From: Rosistilla oblonga
GTDB taxonomy: Bacteria > Planctomycetota > Planctomycetia > Pirellulales > Pirellulaceae
Direction: 5' to 3'
Assembly (NCBI RefSeq): GCF_007751715.1
Contig: NZ_CP036292.1
Span: forward strand, 992,001-1,056,000
Length of the DNA: 64,000 nt
In this document: positions 26,297 through 35,788 of the stretch, one piece after another
Layout of the letters: each line of letters starts with the position of its first letter
Numbering within the stretch: the first letter of the stretch is position 1
Notes under the pieces: generated by a model
Database searches by the model: none
Told to the model about the DNA's origin: nothing
What the model saw: the letters and a program-made list of their open reading frames with translations, nothing else
Translations under genes and position numbers: made by a program

Positions 26297-27601
26297 TTAT
26301 CGTTTCAGATCAAACGCGAAGACCAGGTCTTGGTCGCGTAGGAACAAGGTGTTGCCAGCGATCACCGGGTGAGCCCAGATCGCTCCCTTGCCGCGGTCGA
26401 TGTCCGTTTGTTCGGGCAGCACAAGCTTCCCTTTCACGACAAGACCATTGCGACTTGGTTCAGCCAACACGACCGAACCGTCTTGGTCGCCGTAGCAATA
26501 CAGTCGGCCATCGGCATACGCGATCGAACCGCTGCGCGTCTTGCCGACCGATTCCATCCACAGCGTGTCGCCGGTTTGGAAGTCTTGAGCCATCCAGTTG
26601 CCACGATTTGTCTTGGTGAATCCATAGATCACGCCATCGACCAACACGACGCCGCCGTGGTGGTTCTCCATGCTTTTGGATTCCTTCGAAAGCGAATAGA
26701 CAGGTTCAACAGCCAGGGTTCCCGAATCTCCCTTGGCCAATTTGACCAACGTGTTGCCGGCATCGTAGGCCGACGTGTGGTAGACGAAGTCGCCCGTTGC
26801 GATCGGCGTTGGGATCACCGCGACGCCGTTGGCAGTGCCCGTGTCGGCAAACACCTGCTTGCCGCTGGTTGCATCGACGGCGATCAGTCCCGGGTTGCTG
26901 GCGGTGACGTAAAACGTGATCCCATCGACTGTGTGTTTGATTACCGACGCATACTGCGCCTTCGCTTCGATCCCTTCGCTGCCCCAAATCTGTTTTCCGG
27001 TTCGTTTATCCAAACCGATCATAAAGTTCTTACCGCCGGGAGTGACGATCACGCGGTCGCCGTCGATCAACGCCGATTCGCTGTAACCCCATTTGGGAAT
27101 CGAGCCGCCGAAGTCGTCGACCAGGCTGACTTTCCAAACCAGTTCACCGTCGGCGGTTTTCAAGCAGGCCAACACGCCGGCATCGCTGAGCGCATATAAA
27201 TGATCGCCATCGACGGTGGGAGTGCTCCGCGGCCCGCCACCCCAGCCCATTAGATAGGCGTCTTCTTTTGCAGCCGGTCCGATCGGCGTGCGCCAGAGTT
27301 CGCTTCCGTCGCTCGGCTTCAAAGCGATCACATAACACTGGCCCTCTTCCAGCCCCATCGTGAATAATTGGTCACCCACGATCGAGAACCCCGAATATCC
27401 GACGCCGCAATCGCGGAAGGTCCACTTCAGCTTGGGGCCACCCTCGGGCCACTGCTGCAACAGCGCCTGTTCGGCTGCTTTGCCGTCGCGATGCGGACCG
27501 CGCCACTGCGGCCAATCGGTCGACTGTCCGAAGAGCGACGTGGCGGGGAGGAATAAACACAAAATCTTAACCATTATCGGCAATCGATCGTTGGTCTTCA
27601 T
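26297..27601 (-). CDS. PQQ-binding-like beta-propeller, exported
   Basis: A 434-residue protein from ATG 27601, preceded by AAGGA; the frame is open further to 27796 but without signal-peptide character. The N-terminus MKTNDRLPIMVKILCLFLPA ends near SLFGQ. Then comes the planctomycete propeller opening 'DWPQWRGPHRDG', followed by repeated blades such as 'SDGSELWRTPIG', 'LDKRTGKQIWGSEG' and 'QTGDTLWMESVG', the Trp-docking motifs of the PQQ/BamB-like family. PQQ-binding residues cannot be confirmed, and many members are non-enzymatic. Location is probably periplasmic. The next gene is divergent with 388 bp between. Confidence 0.85.
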   Translation of the reverse strand: MKTNDRLPIMVKILCLFLPATSLFGQSTDWPQWRGPHRDGKAAEQALLQQWPEGGPKLKWTFRDCGVGYSGFSIVGDQLFTMGLEEGQCYVIALKPSDGSELWRTPIGPAAKEDAYLMGWGGGPRSTPTVDGDHLYALSDAGVLACLKTADGELVWKVSLVDDFGGSIPKWGYSESALIDGDRVIVTPGGKNFMIGLDKRTGKQIWGSEGIEAKAQYASVIKHTVDGITFYVTASNPGLIAVDATSGKQVFADTGTANGVAVIPTPIATGDFVYHTSAYDAGNTLVKLAKGDSGTLAVEPVYSLSKESKSMENHHGGVVLVDGVIYGFTKTNRGNWMAQDFQTGDTLWMESVGKTRSGSIAYADGRLYCYGDQDGSVVLAEPSRNGLVVKGKLVLPEQTDIDRGKGAIWAHPVIAGNTLFLRDQDLVFAFDLKR

Positions 27602-27989
27602 TGCAAAGAATCCTTGGAAGGCGGGAGAGCAAATGGCGAGTCCAATGCTGCGTTGCGATCCGGGGAACACCCGGTTGTCGGATAGGGAACGACTGCGGAA
27701 ACCGCGTTCAGCAGCCTGCGACGCTCCTTGGCAATCGGTATGAAACTGTCTGCGGAACGCTGCGTCAACCGGCGGCTCGGCAACGGATGCAGCCAAATCG
27801 GTGGGAGCGCCAGCATTGCAAGGATGTTGCGGCGTCGCGATTGAAGTATAACATCAGGCCTTCGGTGAGACGTTCACTTGATAACCCACCGCGTGCGGCA
27901 GCACCCTGCGCCAGCGGCAACCCTCGATAACGAAGGTCGATCGGTCGTCCCTTCCACGTGGACCAGAACAGGCAACATTTGGCAACGCG
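27602..27989. other. Divergent intergenic region, 388 bp
   Basis: This separates the PQQ propeller (minus) from the aldo/keto reductase (plus), so promoters for both should lie here. TATAAC (plus) and TATACT (minus) overlap near 27848-27854 as possible -10 sites, but no good -35 partner was found. No gene seen. Confidence 0.4.
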
Positions 27990-28985
27990 ATGAAACAATC
28001 CACCCTTCCCGGATCCGACGTCACCGTTTCGCAACTGGCTTTGGGCTGCTGGGGTTTGACCAGCGATTTCCATTGGGGCCAACGCGATGCCGCAGCGGCA
28101 CAAGCGACAGTCGCTGCCGCGTTGGATGCCGGGATCACGCTGTTCGACACCGCCACAATGTATGCCGACGGCGCCAACGAAACGCTGTTGGGTGAATTGC
28201 TGGCGGGGAAGCGCAACGAAGTCCAAATCGCGACCAAGTGCACGCCGGCGCAAACCACTGCCGACGAGGTCGCCGCGGGGCTCGATGCATCGCTGACTCG
28301 GCTGAAAACCGACTACGTCGACCTCTACCAAATTCACTGGGCCGGCACCGATGAGGAGCTAGCCGAAGTCTGGGGCGCGTTGATCCAACTGAAGCAGCTT
28401 GGCAAAGCGCGTGCTGTCGGCGTCTGCAACCTCGGCCCAAAACAACTCGACGTGGTGGCTTCGTTGGAGAAACCGTCGACCGATCAATTGCCCTACAACC
28501 TGTTGTTTCGCGCGATCGAAAACGAGATCCTACCCCGCTGCAAAACGCAGAAGATGGGTGTTCTCGCCTACAGTCCGCTGATGCACGGGATGTTGCGAGG
28601 CGAATGGAAAACGGCCGACGAGGTGCCAGCGACGCGGGCTCGCAGCCGACACTTCTCGTCGCAGCGCGAACACGTCCGCCACGACGAAGACGGACACGAG
28701 ACGCTGACGTTTGATACCATCGAGTGCTTGCAGCAGTTCGCCGACGTCTCGCACAATACAATGGTCGAACTGGCGCTGCGTTGGTTGGCGTCGAATCCGC
28801 AGATCACGTCGATCTTGGTCGGTGCCAGTTCGCCAGAACAAATCGCAGCCAACGCCGAAGCGATCGCGCGACCGTTGGACAAAGAATTGCTGAAACAAGT
28901 CAACCAAGTGACCGATCCGCTGAAACAGGCGATGGGAACGAATGCCGACCTTTGGCAATCGGCCGCCGGATCGCGGATTCACTAA
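27990..28985 (+). CDS. Aldo/keto reductase
   Basis: A 331-residue NADPH-dependent oxidoreductase of the AKR superfamily (TIM barrel), cytosolic. The catalytic tetrad is visible: Asp53 and Tyr58 in 'FDTATMYADG', Lys83 in 'IATKC' and His116 in 'YQIHWAG'. 'ARAVGVCNLGPKQLDVV', 'LPYNLLFRAIENEILP' and 'ITSILVGASSPEQI' (cofactor binding) complete the pattern. Substrate not identifiable. The next gene, astD, begins 16 nt after this stop if the TTG at 29002 is used, or overlaps it if an ATG at 28942 is used, so the two are likely co-transcribed. Confidence 0.93.
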   Translation: MKQSTLPGSDVTVSQLALGCWGLTSDFHWGQRDAAAAQATVAAALDAGITLFDTATMYADGANETLLGELLAGKRNEVQIATKCTPAQTTADEVAAGLDASLTRLKTDYVDLYQIHWAGTDEELAEVWGALIQLKQLGKARAVGVCNLGPKQLDVVASLEKPSTDQLPYNLLFRAIENEILPRCKTQKMGVLAYSPLMHGMLRGEWKTADEVPATRARSRHFSSQREHVRHDEDGHETLTFDTIECLQQFADVSHNTMVELALRWLASNPQITSILVGASSPEQIAANAEAIARPLDKELLKQVNQVTDPLKQAMGTNADLWQSAAGSRIH

Positions 28986-29001
28986 ACCGAAGGCCAGACC
29001 G

Positions 29002-30501
29002 TTGCCAGAATCCACCCGCCGCGAAGAACCGCTGTCCGATCTGTTCATCGAGGGAAACTGGATCGCTGGCGAGGGGCCGCCGCTGAATCGAACCAGCCCA
29101 GCCGACGAATCGATTGTCTGGTCGGGACGTCAAGCGAGTGGCGACCAAGCTCGAACTGCCGTTCAATCGGCCGCCGGCGCCGCGGCCGATTGGGCCGCTT
29201 GCTCTTTGGCGGATCGGATCGCCGTCGTCCGCCGCTTTGGCGAACAACTTGCCAGTCGCCGCGACGAATTTGCCCGCTGCATCTCACAACAGGTGGGTAA
29301 ACCTGTCTGGGAAGCAGCGACCGAAGTCGCGACATCGATCGCGAAAGTCGAAGTTTCGATCGCCGCAATCGACGACCGCACTCCTGTGACTCAGCAAGAC
29401 CTCGATGGTTTCCGAGCCGTCGGTCGCTATCGTCCGATCGGCGTAGTGTTAGTTCTCGGGCCGTTCAACTTCCCCCTGCACCTTCCCGGCGGCCAGATCA
29501 TCCCCGCGCTGTTGGCTGGCAATACGGTCGTCTTCAAACCGAGCGAACTAGCGCCGGCGGTTGGTCAGATGTTGGTGCAGGCTTGGCAAGCGGCGGGGTT
29601 GCCAGCGGGAGTGATCAACCTTTTGCAGGGGGACGCCAAGGTTGCCGCCGCGGCGATCGATCATCCGAAAACCGGCGGCGTCCTGTTCACGGGCAGCCGA
29701 ACCGCGGGGGCGGCGATCCATCGCCAATTGGCGGGGCGTCCCGAAGTCCAATTGGCTCTGGAAATGGGAGGCAACAATCCGTTGGTCGTCGCCGACGCGC
29801 AACCGATGGCTGCGGCGATCGATCTGGTGATCCAGTCGGCTTTCCTTTCCGCCGGCCAACGCTGCACCTGCGCCCGCCGATTGATCGTTGTCGAATCTCC
29901 GGAGAACCGCGAGTTTGTTAAGCGTTTGGCGGCGGCGATCCCTCGCATCCGCTGCGGTCTGCCCGACGCCGACCCGCCCCCGTTCTGCGGTCCGTTGATC
30001 TCTCCCGCCGCCGCTGAGAAGGTGTTGGCGATTCAAGCGGCCTTGTGTCAGCAGGGAGGTCTGCCGCTGGTGGCTGCGTCGCGCGATTCGGTCTGCCGTG
30101 CGTTGGTGTCGCCTGGACTGATCGATGTGACCGCAGCAGGCGTCGACGACGAGGAGTGTTTTGGCCCGCTGTTGCAGTTGCAATGGGTCGACGATTTCGA
30201 CGCAGCGATCGCGGCGGCTAACGCGACTCGGTTCGGACTGGCGGCTGGATTGGTCGGCGGTTCGGCCGACGACTTCGCTCGTTTTCGCCACGAGGTTCGC
30301 GCCGGAGTGATCAATTGGAATCGGCAGACGACCGGCGCCAGCGGCCGTTTGGCCTTTGGCGGTATCGGCGAGAGTGGCAATCATCGCCCGGCCGGTTATT
30401 TTGCCGCTGATTTCTGCAGCGATCCGGTCGCTTCGCTGGAGAGCGATCGGCTGACGCCACCCGCTTCGCTTCTACCTGGATTAGAAGATACCCAACCGTG
30501 A
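29002..30501 (+). CDS. astD: N-succinylglutamate 5-semialdehyde dehydrogenase
   Basis: Oxidises N-succinylglutamate semialdehyde to N-succinylglutamate in the arginine succinyltransferase (AST) pathway. From the TTG at 29002 (AAGG 10 nt upstream) the protein has 499 residues; an in-frame ATG at 28942 would overlap the aldo/keto reductase. It follows AstD closely: 'LFIEGNWIAGEG', 'KPVWEAATEVATSIAKVEVS', 'GPFNFPLHLPGGQIIPALLA', Glu254 in 'ALEMGGNNPL', catalytic Cys288 in 'SAGQRCTCARR', and the C-terminal 'FGGIGESGNHRPAGYFAADF' and 'SLESD'. Its stop overlaps the start of astB by 4 nt, which confirms the pathway assignment. astA, astC and astE are not in the window. Confidence 0.94.
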   Translation: MPESTRREEPLSDLFIEGNWIAGEGPPLNRTSPADESIVWSGRQASGDQARTAVQSAAGAAADWAACSLADRIAVVRRFGEQLASRRDEFARCISQQVGKPVWEAATEVATSIAKVEVSIAAIDDRTPVTQQDLDGFRAVGRYRPIGVVLVLGPFNFPLHLPGGQIIPALLAGNTVVFKPSELAPAVGQMLVQAWQAAGLPAGVINLLQGDAKVAAAAIDHPKTGGVLFTGSRTAGAAIHRQLAGRPEVQLALEMGGNNPLVVADAQPMAAAIDLVIQSAFLSAGQRCTCARRLIVVESPENREFVKRLAAAIPRIRCGLPDADPPPFCGPLISPAAAEKVLAIQAALCQQGGLPLVAASRDSVCRALVSPGLIDVTAAGVDDEECFGPLLQLQWVDDFDAAIAAANATRFGLAAGLVGGSADDFARFRHEVRAGVINWNRQTTGASGRLAFGGIGESGNHRPAGYFAADFCSDPVASLESDRLTPPASLLPGLEDTQP

Positions 30502-31832
30502 CAATTTCCGAGATCAATTTCGATGGTATCGTAGGCCCCACGCATCACTTTGGCGGATTGGGGATCGGCAACTTGGCATCGCATCGGCACGCCGGGGAGG
30601 TTGCCAATCCGCGAGCTGCCGCGCTGCAGGGGCTCGACAAAATGGCGACTCTCGCACGACTCGGCTGCCGACAAGCCGTGCTGCCGCCGCAACCGCGCCC
30701 CGACATGGGACTGCTGCGCGTGTGTGGGTTCGAGGGGACGCCGGCGGAGATTATCGGTCGGGCGAGCCAGGCGGCGCCGAGCCTGTTGTCGGCGGCTTAT
30801 AGCGCGTCGAGCATGTGGGCGGCGAACGCCGCGACGGTCACGCGCAGCAACCGCGGCGGCGATCGGCGGACTCATTTTTCGCCCGCCAATCTGGTCAGTA
30901 GCTTGCACCGCTCGATCGAGCCGCACTGGACGACGGCTGTGTTGCGCGAGATCTTTGCCGACGACAGCTTTTGCGTCCACGATCCGCTTCCGCCAGCGAC
31001 GCCGCTGCGAGATGAAGGGGCTGCGAACCACATGCGGTTAAGCGATCCGAGCGGCGACGATTCCTGGGATCTCTTTGTCTACGGTGAAGCTCAAGGGACG
31101 CGGTTTCCGCCACGCCAAGCGGAAGCCGCTTGCCAAGCGATCGCCCGGCGGCATCACCTGCCGCCACAGCGGACTCTGTTTCTGCAGCAACATCCCGCAG
31201 CGATCGAGGCTGGCGCATTTCACAACGACGTCGTCGCCACCAGCTGCGAAAACGTGCTGCTGTATCACCAACTGGCGTTCGAGGATGCGGAGTCGGCGTT
31301 GGACCAACTGGCCGCTGACTTTCAAAAATCGACTGGCGGGCCGCTGTACCGGATCGAAATCGCTGCCAACGATTTTTCGCTTGCCGATGCGATCGATACC
31401 TATCTGTTCAACAGCCAGATCGTTCGCGCTGGCGACGACCGCGATGGATCGCTGCGGTTGATCTGCCCGTTGGCGTGCCAGGGACATCCGCGGGCTCGCG
31501 CCGCGATCGACAAAATCCTTGCCGATCCCAATCCGATCACCGCCGTGGAATTTGTCGATCTGCGGGAGAGTATGAACAACGGCGGCGGGCCGGCATGTTT
31601 ACGGTTGCGCGTGCCGATCGACGACGGTCAATTGGAAAAGATCCCCGCGAGTCTGATCTGGTCGCCGCAGTTGGACGACAATCTGCGGGCCTGGGTCATT
31701 TCGCACTATCCGACTAAGCTAACGCTGGACGATCTGGGAGATTTCGATCGGATCGAACAGACGCAACAAGCGATGCGGGAACTGAGTTCGATCTTAGACC
31801 TGCAATCGATCCGACCCGACGTTTCCTTTTAA
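30498..31832 (+). CDS. astB: N-succinylarginine dihydrolase
   Basis: Hydrolyses N-succinylarginine to N-succinylornithine, ammonia and CO2, the second step of the AST pathway. The 444-residue protein starts with GTG inside the astD stop (GTGA overlap). Family landmarks are 'EINFDGIVGPTHHFGGLGIG', 'QGLDKMATLARLGCRQAVLP', 'LFLQQHPAAIEAGAFHNDVV', and 'MNNGGGPACLRLRVP' with the nucleophile Cys367, matching the position known for the E. coli enzyme. Length is normal. Coupled translation with astD fits a two-gene catabolic unit. Confidence 0.95.
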   Translation: MTISEINFDGIVGPTHHFGGLGIGNLASHRHAGEVANPRAAALQGLDKMATLARLGCRQAVLPPQPRPDMGLLRVCGFEGTPAEIIGRASQAAPSLLSAAYSASSMWAANAATVTRSNRGGDRRTHFSPANLVSSLHRSIEPHWTTAVLREIFADDSFCVHDPLPPATPLRDEGAANHMRLSDPSGDDSWDLFVYGEAQGTRFPPRQAEAACQAIARRHHLPPQRTLFLQQHPAAIEAGAFHNDVVATSCENVLLYHQLAFEDAESALDQLAADFQKSTGGPLYRIEIAANDFSLADAIDTYLFNSQIVRAGDDRDGSLRLICPLACQGHPRARAAIDKILADPNPITAVEFVDLRESMNNGGGPACLRLRVPIDDGQLEKIPASLIWSPQLDDNLRAWVISHYPTKLTLDDLGDFDRIEQTQQAMRELSSILDLQSIRPDVSF

Positions 31833-31856
31833 TGCCAGCCAACCGAGTGCTTCCGC

Positions 31857-33119
31857 GTGCGTGACAACAGAAAAAAAGAGGTCATCATTATCGGAGGCGG
31901 TCTGGCCGGCTTGGCCTGCGGCGTTCAATTGGCCAAGCGCGGCGTCGACTTTGAAATTCTGGAAGCGACCGACCGCGTCGGCGGACGCGTTCGCACCGAC
32001 ATCGTCGACGGTTACCGGCTGGATCATGGCTTTCAAGTTTTCCTGACAGCCTACCCCGCAGCCCAGCAGCTGCTGGATTACGACCGGTTGCAGTTGCGGC
32101 CGTTAGAACCGGGAGCGTTGGTTCGCTGCGGCGATCAATTTTCAGCACTGCTTGATCCCCGCCGCCGCCCCGCATCGATACTCGCCAGCGCGCTGAGCCC
32201 CGTCGGATCGCTATCCGACAAGCTTCGCATGGCTCGTCTGATTCGAGACGTCTGCCGTGGCGAATTGGAAGAACTCTGGGAGCACGTCGCCCAGCCGACT
32301 CGCTACCGCTTGCCGGGTCTGAACTTCAGCGATCGCTTTATCGAGCAATTCCTGCAGCCGCTGTTGGGAGGCATCTTTCTCGATCCCGAGCTGCAGACGA
32401 GCAGCCGGATGATGGAGTTTGTGCTTCGGATGTTCGCTCAAGGAGATGCCGCCGTCCCAGCTCAGGGAATGCAAGCGATCCCGCAACAGCTGGCCGAACG
32501 GATCCCGACCGACAGGCTTCAGCTGGAATCGACGGTCTCGGAAATCGAAGGGACGACGATTCGCATGACCGATGGTTCGCAGCGATCGGCGGCTCAGATC
32601 GTGATCGCGACCGAAGGCCCCGCCGCCGCGCGGCTGTTGAATATCGACGAAAGCATCCCCTGGCAACAGGTCAGCTGCCTCTATTTCACCGCCGACGAAG
32701 CTCCGCTGCAGACGAAGCAAATGATTCTGTCGGGGGAGACGTCGGGGCCGATCAACAACCTTTGCGAACTCAGCACGGTCGCTCCCGAATATTCTCCGGC
32801 CGGCAAAACGCTGATCAGCGTCAGCGTTTTGAAATCTGACGTGCCGGCGATGGAGCTGCACGAACCGGTGGTAAAACAACTCCGCAGTTGGTTTGGCGAA
32901 CAGGTCGACACGTGGTCGTTGCTGCGGACGTTTCACATCCCCTTTGCCCTGCCCGAACAATCGATCGATCGCATGCAAACCGTGATCAAACCGGTCCAAC
33001 GGGCGGGAATGCCGATTGTCTGTGGCGACCACCGCGAGACGGCGTCGATACAGGGGGCACTCAGTAGCGGGATCCGCGCGGCCGAAGCGGCGTTGGGCGG
33101 ACTCGGGGATGCTGGCTAG
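31857..33119 (+). CDS. FAD-dependent amine-oxidase/phytoene-desaturase-like oxidoreductase
   Basis: A 420-residue flavoprotein starting with GTG 31857. The dinucleotide-binding motif 'VIIIGGGLAGLACGVQLAKR' is followed by the acidic residue end 'FEILEATDRVGGRVRTD' and 'DHGFQVFLTAYPAAQQLLDY', the classic start of the amine oxidase/protoporphyrinogen oxidase/carotenoid desaturase group. 'IVIATEGPAAARLL' and a C-terminal 'PIVCGDHRETASIQGALSSG' (second FAD contact) complete it. Substrate not known; a carotenoid or porphyrin role is possible but unproved. It begins 24 bp after astB, so it may share that transcript although no link to arginine is evident. Confidence 0.87.
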   Translation: MRDNRKKEVIIIGGGLAGLACGVQLAKRGVDFEILEATDRVGGRVRTDIVDGYRLDHGFQVFLTAYPAAQQLLDYDRLQLRPLEPGALVRCGDQFSALLDPRRRPASILASALSPVGSLSDKLRMARLIRDVCRGELEELWEHVAQPTRYRLPGLNFSDRFIEQFLQPLLGGIFLDPELQTSSRMMEFVLRMFAQGDAAVPAQGMQAIPQQLAERIPTDRLQLESTVSEIEGTTIRMTDGSQRSAAQIVIATEGPAAARLLNIDESIPWQQVSCLYFTADEAPLQTKQMILSGETSGPINNLCELSTVAPEYSPAGKTLISVSVLKSDVPAMELHEPVVKQLRSWFGEQVDTWSLLRTFHIPFALPEQSIDRMQTVIKPVQRAGMPIVCGDHRETASIQGALSSGIRAAEAALGGLGDAG

Positions 33120-33315
33120 CTCCATCGCCTGCCGCGCGAAGCGATCTGCCGCTGGCACGCCCGACGATGGGCACAATCGGATGAATCGTTTCAACTAATT
33201 GGCAGCGAGCATTCAAAAGTGTTGTCGCCTGGTGAGATTCAGACTAATCTGAGGATGTTCGTGACCGTTCGTTTACTCTTCTCTACGCTTTCACAGCGAT
33301 GAAGGTGGCTTTCCC

Positions 33316-34734
33316 GTGATGATGATTTCAAATTCGCACTTATCGCTCCGCACACGACTCTTGAGTGCGTTGATGACGGTAGTTTTTGCTGGCCTGCCGC
33401 TTACCGAGGCCTACTCTGGCGACGATGGTGGTGGTGACGACAACAACCAGAATTTCAATCAGGTTGCGGGAATCGAGATCGACGCCGCGGGAGTCCTGCG
33501 GGTTCGCGAGTTCTCGCCCGAACTGACGCGGCAGCGAATCGCGGCCGCTCGGCAGCAATTGCCCCCCGATTTGGCGCGACGCAGCCCGTTGCGAAAGATC
33601 TCGCTGCAGCGGCTCGAACAAGCTGTTGCCGCCAAGGTGGAAGCGGGCGAAAAGATCCCCGAAGATATGCTTGCCCTCGCCGGTCTGACCGGTGTTGAAT
33701 ACGTCTTCTTCTACCCCGAAGAAGGGGAAATCGTTCTGGCGGGACCTGCCGAAGGCTTCGTCGAAGACGCCAGCGGACGTGTCCGCGGCATCGACACCGG
33801 CCGACCTGTCGTCCTGTTGGAAGATCTGGTCGTCGCGTTGCGAGCCTTTCCGCCACACGAGAAATCAAACGCAGTGATCAGCGTCTCGATCGATCCCACT
33901 GAAGAGGGGCTGCAGCGGATGCAACAGTTCCTGGCTAGCGTTCGCGGCCGAGTTCGCCCCAGCGACGCGGCTCGCTTGGCGGCCGGACTGAAGGGGACGA
34001 TGGGAATGCAAAACGTCAGCTTCAAGGGCGTTTCGACATCGACACACTTCGCTCAAGTGCTGGTCGAAGCCGATTACCGCATGAAATTGGTAGGTATCGG
34101 ACTGGAGAAACTGCCGGTCGGTCTGCTCAGCTACGTCGATCGGGTCCATCCGCGGCAAGTCGCTGCCAACGCGATGGAACGCTGGTACTTTGTTCCTAAT
34201 TACGATTGCGTTCGCGTCAGCGAAGACGAAAACGCGATGCAATTGCTCGGCAAAGGGGTCAAGTTGATCGCTGCGGGTGAACGCGTTGGGAAGGGAGGCG
34301 AACGCGAAGCAACGCGTGGCGTCAATAAAGCGAGCCAAGCCTTCTGCCAGGACTTCACCAACAAATTCGAAGAGATCTCGCGGACCGTTGTCGTTTACGC
34401 ACAACTGCGTAACCTGATCGACGTTTCGATCGCCGCGGCCTACATCCAAAAACAGGACTTCTACGGCCAAGCGGGCTGGGAAATGCCAGTCTTTGGTTCC
34501 GAACAAGCTTTTGCTGTCGAAACCCGCACCGCACCGGTTCAAGTCGAAACGGCTGTCAATGCGATCTGGCGTGGCAGCACGCTGATGACTCCCCTTGGTG
34601 GCGGTATCAAGCTGCAACCGCGAGTTGCACTCAACAGCAGCCGGATCCAACCCGACAGCGAAGGACGGGCGGCTCAAGCCTACAAATCGCAGCGGACCGA
34701 TTCGCTGAAGCCCGGCCAATGGTGGTGGGACTGA
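33316..34734 (+). CDS. DUF1598 protein, exported
   Basis: A 472-residue protein with a signal peptide (MMMISNSHLSLRTRLLSALM; cleavage near EAYS) and an acidic Gly/Asp/Asn stretch right after it. The body carries the DUF1598 pattern: 'LDRLEQA'-like helices in 'SLQRLEQAVAAKVEAGEKIP', 'LAGLTGVEYVFFYPEEGEIV', 'ISVSIDPTEEGLQRMQQFL', and 'VEADYRMKLVGIGLEKLPVG' followed by 'RWYFVPNYDCVRVSEDENAM'. DUF1598 is largely planctomycete-restricted and uncharacterised. Export suggests a periplasmic or cell-envelope role. It ends 138 bp before a strong terminator. Confidence 0.85.
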   Translation: MMMISNSHLSLRTRLLSALMTVVFAGLPLTEAYSGDDGGGDDNNQNFNQVAGIEIDAAGVLRVREFSPELTRQRIAAARQQLPPDLARRSPLRKISLQRLEQAVAAKVEAGEKIPEDMLALAGLTGVEYVFFYPEEGEIVLAGPAEGFVEDASGRVRGIDTGRPVVLLEDLVVALRAFPPHEKSNAVISVSIDPTEEGLQRMQQFLASVRGRVRPSDAARLAAGLKGTMGMQNVSFKGVSTSTHFAQVLVEADYRMKLVGIGLEKLPVGLLSYVDRVHPRQVAANAMERWYFVPNYDCVRVSEDENAMQLLGKGVKLIAAGERVGKGGEREATRGVNKASQAFCQDFTNKFEEISRTVVVYAQLRNLIDVSIAAAYIQKQDFYGQAGWEMPVFGSEQAFAVETRTAPVQVETAVNAIWRGSTLMTPLGGGIKLQPRVALNSSRIQPDSEGRAAQAYKSQRTDSLKPGQWWWD

Positions 34735-34816
34735 TCCATCTGGTAAGAAGCGTTTGGCGCTGGCTAATAGCTGGTGCCGGTTGCTTTGACCACTCGCGTA
34801 TTCCGATTGCTTTGAC

Positions 34817-34842
34817 CACTCGCTTGCGCTTCGTGCTGGTAT
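34817..34842 (+). repeat. Dispersed repeat copy (family A: CACTCGCTTGCGCTTCGTGC)
   Basis: One full copy of a 24-26 nt element that also occurs four times at 44560-44788. It is preceded by a short local duplication: TTGCTTTGACCACTCGC occurs at both 34781 and 34807. The site is in the convergent gap between the DUF1598 gene and the NarL-type regulator. Confidence 0.75.
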
Positions 34843-34871
34843 TTTCAGGCGGGGCGAGCATCAATCAAACG

Positions 34872-34908
34872 AAAAAAAGCTAGCTTCCAATCGGAGCTAG
34901 CTTTTTTT
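34872..34908. terminator. Bidirectional intrinsic terminator
   Basis: A perfect 14-bp stem (34872-34885 with 34895-34908) made of seven A/T pairs plus AGCTAGC-type core, with a 9-nt loop. T-runs of seven exist on both strands. It can terminate the DUF1598 transcript (plus) and the response-regulator transcript (minus). Confidence 0.92.
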
Positions 34909-35149
34909 GTTATCCGCTTTGGCGTCCCATCGGCAGCACCGCTGCGATGCGTCTCCGCATTGTGCGGGGCTGGAATGTGGGGACCGATCGCTTGCCGCAG
35001 GGCGACAGTTGGGAATCGGTCAAAGAGGCGGAGTTGGCCAGCTTGGATGATCGAAGCTGGCGGCAACCGCTGGGGCCCTGACTGGACCACTTGTCGTATC
35101 GATTCAAGTGATCCGTGGGGCGGAGAATTTCAGCCGTTGCGGGCTGGGC

Positions 35150-35788
35150 TTACGCCAAGCCCATCTTGACGGCGCGGACAGCTGCGTCGGTTCGGTCGGC
35201 AGCGTTGAGCTTGCGCAAGATGTTTTGCACGTGCTCTTTGACGGTTTCGACGCTGATGTTCAGCGAGCAACCGATCTCTTTGTTGCTCAAACCCAATGCA
35301 ACGTGTCGCAGGACTTGGACCTCACGGGCTGTCAGTGGCACATCCATAGGAGGTGCTTCCTTGCCCGATCGCGACATCGATTCGCCGATTTTACGCAGCA
35401 GGCTGTCGGAGGAAGGTTCCTCGCCGCTTGCTGCGCGGGTCAGGGCATCCAAGAAGACCGAGCGAGAATCGCCTTTGAGAACGTAATCGTTAGCACCCAA
35501 AGCGACCGAACGCGCGACGTAGGTCGGGTTGTCATAGGTGCTGACCATTACGATCGGCAGGTCGGGGTGGCTTGCTCGCAGCGTTTGCAGAGTCGACAGC
35601 CCGTCGTTGTCGGGCATCCGAATATCCAGCAGCACCGCGTCGGGCAATTGCTTGCTCATCAGTTCCAGCCCCTCCTGTCCAGAAGCAGCGCTACCGATGA
35701 CCGTAACTTCAGGCCCCGACAGTAAGCTCGTAATGCCACTGCGGACCACCTCGTGATCATCGATAATTACGACGTCCAAACTTTTCAT
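35150..35788 (-). CDS. NarL/FixJ-family response regulator
   Basis: A 212-residue two-component regulator from ATG 35788. The receiver domain (1-120) has the acidic pair Asp10/Asp11, phospho-acceptor Asp55 in 'VLLDIRMPDNDG', Thr/Ser in 'IVMVSTYDN' and Lys in 'DYVLKGDS'. The LuxR-type helix-turn-helix (about 145-205) reads 'LTAREVQVLRHVALGLSNKE' and 'ISVETVKEHVQNILRKL'. No histidine kinase lies next to it, so it is an orphan here. It is transcribed divergently from the NtrC-family regulator, with a 327-bp region between. Confidence 0.93.
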   Translation of the reverse strand: MKSLDVVIIDDHEVVRSGITSLLSGPEVTVIGSAASGQEGLELMSKQLPDAVLLDIRMPDNDGLSTLQTLRASHPDLPIVMVSTYDNPTYVARSVALGANDYVLKGDSRSVFLDALTRAASGEEPSSDSLLRKIGESMSRSGKEAPPMDVPLTAREVQVLRHVALGLSNKEIGCSLNISVETVKEHVQNILRKLNAADRTDAAVRAVKMGLA

